Source of the DNA: Macrolepiota albuminosa
Lineage: Eukaryota > Basidiomycota > Agaricomycetes > Agaricales > Agaricaceae
NCBI GenBank assembly: GCA_027475525.1
Contig: JAMWFC010000117.1
Span: forward strand, 3,892,183-3,956,182
Direction: 5' to 3'
DNA: 64,000 bases
Positions 35,764-46,802 of this stretch are shown here, piece by piece (position 1 is the first letter of the stretch; each line of letters begins with the position of its first letter). Below the pieces are notes generated by a model. That model searched no databases. It was not told the origin of the DNA and saw only the letters and a list, made by a program, of their open reading frames with translations. The translations under genes were made by a program, and so were the position numbers.

Positions 35764-36124
35764 TGATGCACTCAGTCCGAGTAGAAGCCTATCAACGAGA
35801 TCCATTTCCCGTCTTGTCCATGTCAGGTGATTGGTTCGCGTGGTCGCAAGTAAACAGGCAATACTTGTATTGCGACTCCTCCGACAATTATCCGATATCT
35901 AACATGCGGTGGGCAATAGCATCGACCGGATCTGCCCATCATTACTGGCACATTGGTTCTAATGGGTATGGTACTTTCTTACGGGTGGAAACGGGCTTCA
36001 AGTTACTGTATATTGTGCGACCAAAGTCCGGGTCTTTCGAGGATTTCGCTACCATCTCTATTTTTACGGAGAAATACGTAATGTATGAGGCGAACGCTGA
36101 CTTGTGGGATACCGAAGTGGTTGT

Positions 36125-36224
36125 NNNNNNNNNNNNNNNNNNNNNNNNNNNNNNNNNNNNNNNNNNNNNNNNNNNNNNNNNNNNNNNNNNNNNNNNNNNN
36201 NNNNNNNNNNNNNNNNNNNNNNNN
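36125..36224. other. Assembly gap of 100 N
   Basis: Exactly 100 unknown bases, the usual placeholder for a gap of unknown size. It removes the centre of the JmjC-like domain. Confidence 1.
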
Positions 36225-36540
36225 TACATTTACACTTGTTATTCTACTCGTATAACATCATGTCCGCACTTCCCATCGCTAGTATTCAGTGTTGGCAACC
36301 CCGCACTTCCGCTACGTCATCAAGCGGCAGACGGATGAGAGAGATAGCGGACATTGCGTTGTCTACAGTATCCAGTCGGTACTTTGATGTATTGACATGG
36401 GCGAACATTACCGATCTGGTGTTCTGGTGAGTTTTTACGTACGTTTTAGTGTGTATAGGCAGTTTTCTAATGTCGGCTTTATATATTACTACTAGCTCTT
36501 ATGCTTATAGAGACCGTAACACGTGACATCTCACATTAAA

Positions 36541-36739
36541 GGGATTCGACCGAGAAAGTCGTCTCGTCGCAGCTTTTCATTTATACCCAAGCGACGATGA
36601 GCAACAATTGGACGAAGCATACACTTATTTATATTCTGGAGCATCGTGTAGCTGGACAGCTCGGGGCATAACAGTAACGCACATCGTTCCGACTAGCGTA
36701 ACTCATCGTCACATTTTCAACACATCTTCGAGAGAAATA
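36541..36739 (+). CDS. Isolated exon-like open segment
   Basis: Open stretch (GFDRESRLVAAFHLYPSDDE, AYTYLYSGASCSWTARG, VTHIVPTSVTHRHIFN) preceded by AT-rich sequence and followed by a GTGAGT donor. Probably an exon of the preceding or another gene. Not recognised. Confidence 0.4.
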
Positions 36740-37742
36740 GTGAGTATTCCGTCTTCCGGTATTTCATAGTCTCATTTTGTTAGTGCGGGCACATTACAGA
36801 CCTCACATGAGCGGAACGTATGTATTACATATGTATCTTCTATGTGAGTAAGTTTAATTCTAACGCTTACCGTGCCTTATAAGTTTCACAGATAATTTAA
36901 TTGTATTATCAACGCTCTATGTGAGTAAGTTTAATTCTAACGCTTACCGTGCCTTATAAGTTTCACAGATAATTTAATTGTATTATCAACGCGCTGTGTT
37001 TCACAGTTTATTGCAGTAAACACACACTGTATTCGTCTATCTACGTACATGTATATATATCGTATTTAAACTTAGGAATATGTAACATAACAATAAATAC
37101 TATATGTAAATAATTAAGTAACTGAATAATTATTTGATAATTAATAATTAATAAATATTTAATTAACAATTAATAATTAATTGGTAATTAATAATTAATA
37201 CATATTATGTAAGTGTTCGGTTGGACAGCCTGTTTACTTAGATACTTCTCCTCTGCAGTTAGCGTGAATGCTGACGTGATAGCGCCGAACCGGTCACGCA
37301 ATTGCGCGACCTACGTGTATTGGTGTCAGAGGCGAAAGCTATCAGCTGACTGCTACCTATTTACAGGGCGAGGAGGAAGGGTTGACGAATAAACGAGTAA
37401 AATAAACTAATGAAATGAAGTATACTAGAGTTAAAACACGCGTGCAAGCGCCTTAATAGGTCAGCAGATTTTCTGATGGAACATGTTTCTGGATCCAGCG
37501 GTTTCTTGTGGCATACTTTATATAACGTGACTTGATAGATCTATGGCAATCTCCGTGCAACTCGTGAGCAGTTTGGTTGTCAGCATCCCGCTCTCATGGA
37601 GTCACTGAAACAGGCGCTGCTGACATTCAAAGTGCTAGGTACGTCTTCTCCCAACCACGACCATATGCTTTAAAAAGATCATATAGTCTCACTAATGGAT
37701 CATATGAAACCAGAACCAAATGCGGGTAAAGTCGTCATATAG
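36740..37742. other. AT-rich non-coding stretch
   Basis: No gene seen. Contains a 77-bp duplication (36839-36992) and an AATTAATAATTAAT-rich block near 37115-37205. Confidence 0.5.
36839..36992. repeat. 77-bp tandem duplication, perfect
   Basis: 36839-36915 equals 36916-36992. Confidence 0.96.
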
Positions 37743-38543
37743 TTGAATGGCTCTACGTGTCTCTTAGGACTAGGCGAAACCGAAAGGCCATGTTTCGTTA
37801 TTCTGCTATATATCAATGAATCGAAGTTGCCGTTTCTGTTCGTTGCCCCTCCAACATCATTCCACAAGTTAGTCTCTACTAGGTGTTGGCGAAATATGAC
37901 GATAAAGCAATCTAAACGTGGCCAGGGATGCAATAGTCTGCCTGCCTTCCTTTGCCAACAGATAGTCCCTCACCAAACAATCTACACGTCTCAGGCAGTA
38001 CCTTTGTTCGTCCGCGCATAAACCTTGGGTATAGCCAGGACCGTTATCTTGGTATTAACTATATGCCAGAGCTTGTAGAGGTCGCTGCTTCGCATTATCC
38101 CAACCATACCGTCGGCGTTGGTACTCATACTGATGAAGATTCATCTTACAACATTGCGTTCGAGTAGCTCCAGGCAACAGCCGAATATGTGTCATAATGG
38201 TTGGTCGTTAGTGGATGCGCTACAAGTCGTGCACGCCGTGATTAAACGCCTGAAGCGATATCGGTACGTGTATGTATACCGCAGCATGGCCACTCATCGG
38301 AACCTTTTTTTTTCGTGATTAAACGCCTGAAGCGATATCAGTACGTGTATGTATACCGCAGCATGGCCACTCATCGGAACCTTTTTTTTTATTTTTTTAT
38401 TTTTATTTATTTTTATTTTTATTTTGTATGTTTCTTTTTATGTTTTGGTCTCTTTTGTTTTCTTTTCTGTATGTTTCTTTTTATATTTTCTTTTTATTTA
38501 TTATTCGTTTCTTTATTTATTTTTATCTTTGTGATTCGGATAA

Positions 38544-38577
<34 letters not shown>

Positions 38578-39347
38578 ATCATTATTATAACGTTTTTAGG
38601 TCGTACAGCAAAGCCTTCGCCCGCGTGTGGACGCTCCAAGGACGACGAAGAGGCAAGCGTTCGTTTGAAGCTTGTAATAAATTGGTACGTTGGACTTATC
38701 GATTGTACTTCGAACTATTTTATTTCGATTTTAGGACGAGCAGCAAAGCCTCTAGCTGCGTGCAGACGCTCCAAAGACGACGTGGGGGTTAACGTTGGCT
38801 GTTTAAAGCCAGCAGGAGCCACGCTTATGCGTATATGTTACTGTCACGCGTGTATTCGATGCGTCACGGTGTCCTGGACATTGCTCAACCTGAGCGCTGC
38901 TTTGAACGTCCATTCCCATCTTATAACGTCCATGACTTGCTTGTCGAGTTCTGAACAATCATCCTATGCGGTTTCCTGACCTATCGACGGCGATTCGTCG
39001 TATAAAATCGGAAAAAGGGAAAGCAGAAGGACCAGTGTGGTTCAGGGCATCAAGTACGTAGTTTTTGCCCCTTTTTTTGGCTCTGTTAAACTCACAGATG
39101 ACCAGATATGCGCACGCGTATGTTATTCGAGCATTCGAGCGCATCAAAGGGGTTACAGGGAGGGTCAAGGAACTAAATGGTAACAAGGAACAGGTGAGTT
39201 GCCAGTTTTTGACGTAATTTGTCTAATAACACCCCTTTACAGGCCACGAATACGAAGGCGCGTCGTACAGGGATGTACTTATTATTGTACGGCGGTCGTG
39301 TTGACGCCAACACGTTCTACGCATACAGGGACGTTGTTGACAACTGA
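37743..39347 (+). CDS. Multi-exon gene of unknown function, partly resolved
   Basis: Coding blocks from left to right: a first ORF from 37743 (NESKLPFLFVAPPTSFHKLV); RINLGYSQDRYLGINYMPEL, VEVAASHYPNHTVGVGTHTD to 38166; NGWSLVDALQVVHAVIKRLK to about 38272; 38600-38684 (YSKAFARVWTLQGRRRGK); about 38735-38960 (SHAYAYMLLSRVYSMRHGVL); 39098-39193 (RYAHAYVIRAFERIKGVTG); 39243-39347 (ARRTGMYLLLYGGRVDANTF), stop 39345-39347. The last introns are clean GT-AG; the earlier joins are not all in frame. A 62-bp segment at 38599-38660 recurs diverged at 38733-38795. A 77-bp duplication (38237-38390) covers one donor. Family not recognised with certainty. Confidence 0.5.
38237..38390. repeat. 77-bp tandem duplication, one difference
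   Basis: 38237-38313 versus 38314-38390; one G/A difference, next to a T-run. Confidence 0.95.
38384..38590. repeat. T-rich tract and (ATT)n microsatellite
   Basis: Long TTTTTATTT-type low-complexity tract followed by ATT repeats at about 38546-38576. The ORFs in it are artefacts of composition. Confidence 0.85.
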
Positions 39348-39445
39348 ATGTTTTTTTTTTGCTTTTTGTACGGCGGTCGTGTTGACGCCAACATGTTCTA
39401 CGCATATAGGGACGTTGTTGACAACTGAATGTTTTTTTTTTTTTT
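39287..39445. repeat. 81-bp-period tandem duplication with T-run
   Basis: 39287-39350 recurs at 39368-39431 with two transitions; the spacer is a T-rich tract whose length differs. Possibly a 77-bp type junction altered by homopolymer errors. Lies over the 3' end of the preceding gene. Confidence 0.8.
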
Positions 39446-39449
39446 GAAA

Positions 39450-40340
39450 CATTTATGCCTTTTTTTGTTTTTTTTTTTTTATGTTATGATTACGGATACT
39501 GTTATATACGATTCGAACATTGAATATTATACAAACGTTGCCAGTATTTCTCCCTTCTGTGCTACCATGTTGCGCCGTGCTGGCAAGTCACACTAACGTG
39601 GTCATATTGACACTGCCACATCACGTATTCAACACCCTATGCTGTAGGCCTTGGTCTCGTCGACGTTTCGATCAAATTCGGCAGGTAGATCTTGGTCACG
39701 CCGTGCTAGCAACGGCCCATACAAGCAAGTTGCATAGTAACAAGATATATAATATAATAACAAGTTGGGCCATTACATACATATCTCAAGCAGTCCACTC
39801 AATCTGTGTACAGCTCACACTTCTTCCATTTCAAGTACAACAAATTTGAACGCAACTGCTTGAACACCACATGGAGATTGTCAGGGGACTCCTCATTTCT
39901 TCCTTTTCTCACTCCTTATCTCTTCACTCTCCTTCCATTCATTCTCTTACTTCTTCTGACACTATTTCATTTTACTGTTTCTATTCTTTCAACACTATCT
40001 GTTAGTACCACTCTCAGCCCTTGAGATGCTCTGGTTCTTTAGCCACCATTCAGACAAGTATGGGCCCACTCAGCACCGCTTCCAGACTGCTTATATAAGC
40101 CAGAGTTTGCCAGAGTTTGCCCCTTATTTGTACAAGTGTTTGTGTAGGCAATTTTCGAGTTTTTAAGGTTTTGTTGTACTGTACAGTTGTTTCCCATGCT
40201 TCAGAGGCCCCAGAAGCGTCCAACCTGGCATAGGGAATCCCTAGACTTGTTCTCTTTGGATCTCCCTCTGTCAGGTGAGTAGCTACCTTGATATTGTCAG
40301 TATATATTCTAATACACTTTGGATCTCCCTCTGCCAGCTG
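39450..40340. other. Non-coding stretch left of the gypsy relic
   Basis: No gene seen. A pyrimidine-rich block lies at 39890-40015, and a 17-bp segment (CTTTGGATCTCCCTCTG) occurs at 40254 and 40317. No LTR could be identified here. Confidence 0.4.
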
Positions 40341-40359
40341 TGTGACTGAGCCACAGCCT

Positions 40360-43300
40360 CTAGAGGTCGCCCTTACAGAGATGTTTCTTATGCTCCTCTA
40401 TGGAGTCCAAGTAAATGAATATATCATCAAGATATACATGTATGAATCGTCTGATAACAGCACAGAAGATAGACATCATCAGCCTCTGGAATGTTGCTGG
40501 AGCATTGCAGTCCCCAATCTGCATGATATTACTGGCATTGACATTACTTTCCCAGATTTGGACCTGCTTGTATGCATCTGTCACATCAATTTTTGACCTG
40601 CCTTTGGCTCAAGCTACATCCTTTCTAATCACTTCCTGATCAGGAAGTGGGGTTACATCCTGAATGATATTATCATTGCGCTGGCATGCATCCAGCACCA
40701 TGTGTAATGTTGCATCCTTCTTCAGGATATATAATAATGATGTGGCCTGCAATGCTGGTCTCACCTCCCACCAACAAGCCTTGAGGTATTGGTTTGTTTT
40801 ATCCCACAGCTGTTGCTGCAAGGCCATGGGATGCCATGGCAAATGATACTTATACTCTTTTGTATCATTGATCAGGTTAATCTCATGGTTAAGCTCATAC
40901 CAGGGGGGTAGCTCCTCTTTGGTGCCATTCACCATATCAGCAAACTTCTCCTGCCACTGTCAATGCAACTCTGAAATATCATTGCAGAACAACACAGTTG
41001 CCCAACTTTGCCTTTGCCTTTGGCCAGTGTCAGCTTTTGTGGCAGTTTTCCACTACTGCCCACTCCTTGCATGGTAGTATATTTGTCCCTAAGTGCCTGC
41101 AGCTTCTCCTTACTGGCATCTGGCACCTGTAGATGAATTGACACCATCTTCTTAACTTGTCTTGATGAAATTGACTTTCTATCAAACTGGACCTCCTCTG
41201 AAGAGGAAATCTCATCATCTCTTATCTGCTGGTAGACCTCAGTCTGCCAGATCTACAGCTGACTCTCCCATGCATGCATGGATGCCACCAGTTCATTCCA
41301 CTCTCAGGGCATTCATGGGTCAAATGCCCATTTAAATGATGGTGGGGGCACTGGCCAGTCCTATAAGGATTGGTATGACTGGACACTTCCATCCTCATTG
41401 TCCTCCACTTCTTTATCTATTGGGACCACTGGGGCCTCATCACAAGTCAAATTCTCAACCTTTACCTTTGATGACATAGGCTCTTTTCTGCCAGAGTGCA
41501 TTCTTGACCACTTCAGCTGTATGTGATTCATATCAGGTTTGCCCACCACATCTGTGGTTGGCTTTCTCTCTCTGGTCACTCTTGCACCTGTCTCACTCCT
41601 CCTTTAATAGAAGAAGCACCCCACATTCCTCAGGTAAGCTCTCCCAAAGGTGAACCTCCTCTGGCTCATCATCTACTGTGGCCTTTCACATCTCCAAGCA
41701 TAGTCAATTATGGCCTACAGCTGGGCCCACAGCTGATTTCTGCTCCATTGCCTGTTGGCAGCAGACTCTGTCCCCAGATTCCTCCATAGTAATCCACACT
41801 GCTAGGATCTCTGTCCCTGCCACACTAAACATGTTATTGCAAAAATCAAGCACCACTTGGTGCTTGCACATATATGGGGTCCCAATGATTACATTGTACC
41901 AGTCAAAGTTTGCCACATCTACATACTCAATACTTATTGACCCTGGAACTGAAATCTCAAAGTTTGCCCCAAATTGCACTGCAGTCCAGCTGCCCACAGT
42001 GCCCAATTGAAAGGTGATGGATTGTTTGAGCTGACACACAGCCAAGTCATGGATCTGGCAAAACTGTCACACCTGTGGTAGTACTGCCAGAGTCCCACAA
42101 GTTCCATGCTTTGTGACCTCCTACCTTAACATAGGTGGCCAAACAATCCTTATCCTTGTGTTATAGTCTTGGCCAGGCCAGCTTGCAAGCTGACTTTCAA
42201 AGTTTCACTCTGTGAACCTTCACATGACCCATCTCCAGCTGCATACTCTCCTCTTCCTCAGGATAGTCTGTCAGCACCATCAAAAACTTGGGTTCTGCTA
42301 AACTTGCATAGAGCTCAGAGTCATATACATCTACTTTGACATACTCATCTCCATCAATAGCCATCTCTACTTTATTTTCTGATGAGCCATCCTTACCAGA
42401 CCAGACACTCTCATCTTCCTCCTCTGAGTCCAGCTCTGCATTGGTGTGTGCTGCATGCACATATGCTCTCAGCTTGGCTGCTCCCTGCCCTTTTCTAGGG
42501 CAGTTACTAGCAAAGTGTCCTTTTTCCCTGCACATATAGCACATCACTTTGTGCTTCTTACTCAACCCACCAGGGCCTGGTCCTCACTCTTTCTGGGGTT
42601 CACAATTAGCCTCAGCATTAGGTGGGTTGGTCCTTTACTCCTTAGCCTATGCCTTAGGCCCACACAGTTTAAGACAATGTGGGCCCTACAATGTTTGCCT
42701 CACCACAAACCTAGAACTGCAGTTGCTCTCTATGTCTATTTTTCTTACTAAAAATGTGCCTATCATTTTTGTCTGGCATGACTCTACTAGAGTTGTGGTC
42801 ACTCATAAATGGGAACTATGTTGATCAAAGTGGCATGCCATCTTCAACACCTGCTCATAACATATAGCATGTGCTACAAATTCCTATACTTCATTTATCT
42901 CTGGAGACAATCCATCATTATGGATTAGCACTTGTTGCATCTCTGCAGGAATGCCTTTCAGGAATGTCTCACACACTGTCCAAGCATCTGGGTAAATGGT
43001 CATGTTTTGAGCATGGTCTACCAGCATGTCATAGAATCCTTGCACTCCAAGCACCTTGGTGTAAACCACTGAATAAAATGCCTCCCATGCATCCCCCTGG
43101 GGCTTGGAGATCTCTCTGACTGAGGAACCTGAGGTCCATTATGCCTATCCATCCCTTTCCCAAGTTCCTGTGGCTCATGAGCTCAAATGCAGACATCACT
43201 TCCTTCTCTGGTTTAACAACTGTTTTGAGTATGTTCTACAAACTCTTGCCTCATTTCATCAATAGGTTGAAGCCCATTGAAAGTAATTCTCTGGTCATCA

Positions 43301-44082
43301 ATGCAGGAGTATCCTTGCCCCCACAAGTCCTGAATTTACATTCTCTGGAATGCAACTCAGTTCTAAAATGTATCAGCAAGTGGTACTCTCATGGGCACTA
43401 CTGGCTCCTCAGCTTCCTACTTTACCTGTGGGGACAGTACCTCTTCTGGCACTGTTTCCAGCTGCACCTGTGTAGCCAGCCTTGAAGTCATGGTTTCAAC
43501 CTCTGATGTTGCTGTATCTTGGTAGCCCATGAACTGCTGCTGCCATTGATCTGCTGCTACCCACATCTGATACTGCTCCAACATCTCTCCTACCTGTTGA
43601 GGGGCAAAGATATTGCTGAAGGCTTCCTCAATATGAGGCAAGCTCACTCTTCCTGCAGATATTGTAGAAATCAGTTCTACCTCACATGGAGTTGACACTC
43701 TTGACCCATGATGGGTCTTGCAATCAAGGTAACTTTGAGCCTCTAGTTCCAGGATCTACATATACAATGCAATATATTTTTTTGTTCCCACCTCCAGAAT
43801 CAGGTCACCTCTCAATTGAAGTAACTCCATGTGCTTGTTCACATACAGCTTCAGCCTTGCTAAGGTCAATGGCTTAACAATCTCTGGGTACCCTGCTCAG
43901 ATCATAGCCACTTGCACATTGAGGGTTGCTTTATAGCGTCCATTTTCATCCTTGTTAGAGGTATAATCACCCACTGTGGGTTGATGCAGTTTTTTGCTGA
44001 CTGGCTGTGATTGATCTGCCAGCCATTGGCTCCCCAGACAACAACTCATTGGGGTAGACTCAGGTATATTCCTCCATGGCAT
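40360..44082 (-). pseudogene. Gypsy gag-protease-RT relic
   Basis: Fragments from 5' to 3': N-terminal gag (44082-43897, 43698-43417), capsid-like part (43069-42884), zinc knuckle CYMCREKGHFASNC (near 42530, intact CX2CX4HX4C), protease region with IIGTPYMCKHQVVLDF (42045-41704), RT start ELPPWYELNHEINLI (40935-40609) and RT palm MTDAYKQ...IMQIGDCNAPATFQR with YLDDIF (40584-40360). Many stops and frameshifts separate them. It parallels the plus-strand copy block by block, which supports the assignment. Confidence 0.78.
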
Positions 44083-44539
44083 CTCCTGAGGAATTTCCTC
44101 TCATCTACCTGGCTCATCGTGGCTCACCCAGGCCACACCCACCATTTCCAGAGCCCCTGCCCTAAATAGAGATAGTCTTTTTTCTTTTTGTAGGGCCACT
44201 GATGGTGGTCTCAATCCCATGAATCAAACAAGTGCCTTTTGAGGTACCTGTATGATTGGCAGTGACTTGCTAGTCACTCTTGTCTCCTCCCCAACTCTAC
44301 ACTGAGTAGGACGTCTTGGTACTGTCATAAGCAGGCTACCTGGCATATCCATTCTGGCTGGGGTCAATTTGACCTCAGCCTCTTCCCAATTTGTCACCTG
44401 CTAGGCATGCTCATCTGGTGTAGTTGGCATGGCATTCTCATAATTTTGTTTTGGAGCAACATAGTCATTTCATTCAGGTGGCAACAGATTGTGAACTATT
44501 CTATTGGCAGTCAGCTTGCATTTGGCACTTGAAAAGCTT

Positions 44540-44876
44540 GATGGTTGTTGTCACTGTCAATCAGAATTCTAGAACTAGATTCTAGAATGAAAGATTCTTG
44601 TTTGTTTGCATACAAATTATTGTCATTTGACAATTTAAAAAAGTGTAACAAATTGAGGTTTACTCACACAAGACACAGAATCTGTGAAACATTGTCAAAA
44701 TAAAAGTCTAGCCTTATGGTCACACAACAGAACCAGATCAATAGTCAATTTTAGTACTATGTATGACAGTAAAATTAGCTGCTTTATATAAGGCAGCCAG
44801 GCAGTATTGTAGAATATAATAATAATTAATAATTAATATATGTATATTAATTATACTAATACTATATTATGTTACA
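44540..44876 (-). repeat. Gypsy LTR shared by two tandem copies
   Basis: The right edge reads TGTAAC on the minus strand (44876), preceded by AAAGGAGGGCA. The 63985 junction has the same arrangement (GAAAGGGGGGTA then TGTAAC). Blocks such as GGTCACACAA(C/G)AGAACCAGAT and a TATAAGGCAGC-like palindrome match 53394-53745. The left edge is approximate. Confidence 0.7.
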
Positions 44877-44879
44877 TGC

Positions 44880-46290
44880 CCTCCTTTGAGACTGGTAAGC
44901 AGTCTATATGCACAGAGAGACAACAGGAGTTGATTAAAGAATATGTAGTAAAATGTGGAGGCACTAACGTCCTCCACAGCTCAAAGGTGTCCATGTTCAT
45001 CTGTCAAAAGATACAACGCCAATGTTAACCAACAGTATGAATTGAAGGAAAGATGAGCTGCCTATGACTTATTACACAGATGGCAGACACACCAACTTGC
45101 TGGCCAGATCAATCCTCATCTTGGTGTTGACACTAACTGACAATGGTAAGATGACAGAAACCAATGATGTTGAGACTGAAGGAGCCTGAACCAGAGTAGA
45201 GGAGTGAATTGGAGATGGGAGGTATGGGCCATGTCAAGACCGGCATTGCCATAAGTCTCAATGGTTGAGATTCATCCCCACAGAGTAGTATAGTCCGCTC
45301 TCAAGATACTCATGACCTTGAGCATATTCATGAGCTAACAGCATGTGAAGGCAAATCATGTTGTTCTCTGTGGGCACCTGCCAGTCATCCCATTGCTGGA
45401 TGGCAGGTGGCTTTCCATAATGGTCTAGTCAACAGTGTCATTTACCATCAACTTTGCAGAACTAGTCAATCAACATGGTTGCTATGAGAAAATAGTTTTT
45501 GAGTAGACCACACCAAAGGTATAGGCATGGTCTATCTATTTGATGGGGATACTATTGGCTAACATTGTGCACAAAACATTGGCATCAGTGATGTTAATGG
45601 CTGTGGCAGCCTCAAAGTATGGAGCATGCAGCTAGATGTTGGTCCAGCTCATCAGTACAAACAGGATGAGTGAGTTTGCCATGTTGTAATCTGCAATGAC
45701 CTCTCAATACAATTCAGGACAAGCAAGGATCAAGGCTAGCAGCCTTGCAAACTGTCCCCAGGCTCTATCTGAGGGGGACAGTCCCCAAGTGAGAGCATGT
45801 CTCATTAGTGTATGCCAGTGGATGCGATAAGCACAATCCACTGCAATGCTGTACACTGAGTTCATCATACCTGGTTGGAAGAAGTAGAGCACATTCTGTG
45901 CCAGCTTGTTAAGGTCAAAGGTGAAACACACACCTTCAGAGTCAAACCTGGTCAACATAAAAACAGTCTTCCTACTTGGTCCTTTCATCACAAATATCCT
46001 TCTGGACCATTCCATACTTCAAGTCAGTGGAACAGGTTGGAGTGTTGCATGTGGTGGAAACATCCACAACAGAATATTCTTGACCCAACGCAATCATGGC
46101 ATCACCATCGTGCCAGGTAATGGTCAGAACAAGCAAGGCAATCAGTAATGTCATCCATTGATTCATGACCAAGCAATCCATTGAGCAACTGTGAAACATG
46201 GTTGATGAAGTCATTAAGATAATCTGTCTATGTCTTATAAACTTGAATAATTTGCTCTCAATAATAGCATACATTCAAATCACCTTTACA
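44880..46290 (-). pseudogene. Relic of the gypsy third ORF (C-terminal part)
   Basis: The frame at 46015-45704 reads TRFDSEGVCFTFDLNKLAQ, LYFFQPGMMNSVYSIAVDC and ALTWGLSPSDRAWGQFARLL. Further fragments (MSWTNI, NITDANVL, IDHAYTFGVVY) run to about 45480. These match the plus-strand third ORF (FDSEGI, PGMMNTVLGIAMDY, MSWTDV, NISDADVL, IDHAYTFGVVYL). Because it ends at the polypurine tract of the 44876 LTR, it belongs to an element upstream of that LTR in minus orientation. Frameshifted and N-terminally incomplete. Confidence 0.72.
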
Positions 46291-46802
46291 TGCCTTATGA
46301 ATACAGGCATTGTATCATCTACATCATCTACCGTTGGATTATTGTCCAAGTGTGCAAAGTTATCATCATTTGGAAATGCCACAGGTGGTGCACTAGTTAC
46401 AATGGGAATGAGACCCAGTGGTAGCCATTGTGTTATGAGGACTGGCAACCCTCGTGTGTTCTGAGTGAGTTATGTCCTTTCCTCAGCAAACGGGATGAGG
46501 TCCCTTTGCCTAATGACTGTTGTTTTTAGTTGCTTGCATTTCTTCAGAGAGTTCAGGTTCATGATCAAATATCTATGGCCAGGACCTAGCTATTGTACCA
46601 GAGATCTAACAAGACTGCTCATTGATATTAGCAATATGCCTCAATTTGGACAGGCCGGATACCAGCAGACAGCAGACCATATCTATTGATGACAAATGGA
46701 ATCTGTCTGTCATCAATGGACACTAAATGGAAATGTATATTTTATCATGTGATCCTTCAGTTGAGAACTGTGTGGTTGGAGAAAATTATATTGTCTACAA
46801 AC
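46291..46802. other. No supported gene
   Basis: Short ORFs only. The N-terminal part of the third-ORF relic might extend here but is not recognisable. Confidence 0.3.

Larger units (their letters stand above)
33114..36430 (+). pseudogene. JmjC-like dioxygenase-fold gene, interrupted
   Basis: N-terminal disordered part (33114-34100) with an acidic run and a basic PKRKRRARK stretch. Exons 34163-34288, 34336-34579 and 34633-34742 read DLEFDEFDVDVSDNVVFV, AYWFTPKFH, LQWFYSLHDSVVRGSTRPTF, ISKYLTDHAAVLIKGIDH and SPIDMFAAVLSA. After a roughly 1-kb insertion the core resumes at 35765 (DPFPVLSMSGDWFAW, MRWAIASTGSAHHYWHIG, YGTFLRVETGFKLLYIVRP) up to a 100-N gap at 36125. The end reads RRMREIADIALS and FDVLTWANITDLVF to 36430. 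This order matches a JmjC-like family common in Agaricomycetes from memory. At the expected HxD iron site the sequence is H-I-G (Gly codon 35955-35957). It cannot be translated as it stands. Confidence 0.6.
40340..44876 (-). mobile_element. Truncated Ty3/gypsy element, strongly decayed
   Basis: Minus-strand copy of the same family as the element at 53394-64000. It has an LTR at about 44540-44876, gag, protease and the first part of RT, and stops near 40340; RNase H, integrase and chromodomain are missing. Sequence on the far side of its 5' LTR is the third-ORF end of another copy, so two elements share this LTR. Confidence 0.8.

Noticed and set aside
853..38390. 77-bp duplications as a biological tandem-duplication system
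   Set aside because: One exact length over unrelated sequences with zero spacer fits k-mer overlaps far better than slippage or transposition.
38315..38580. Phe/Leu-rich ORFs as a membrane protein
   Set aside because: They arise from a T-rich low-complexity tract and lack any conserved context.
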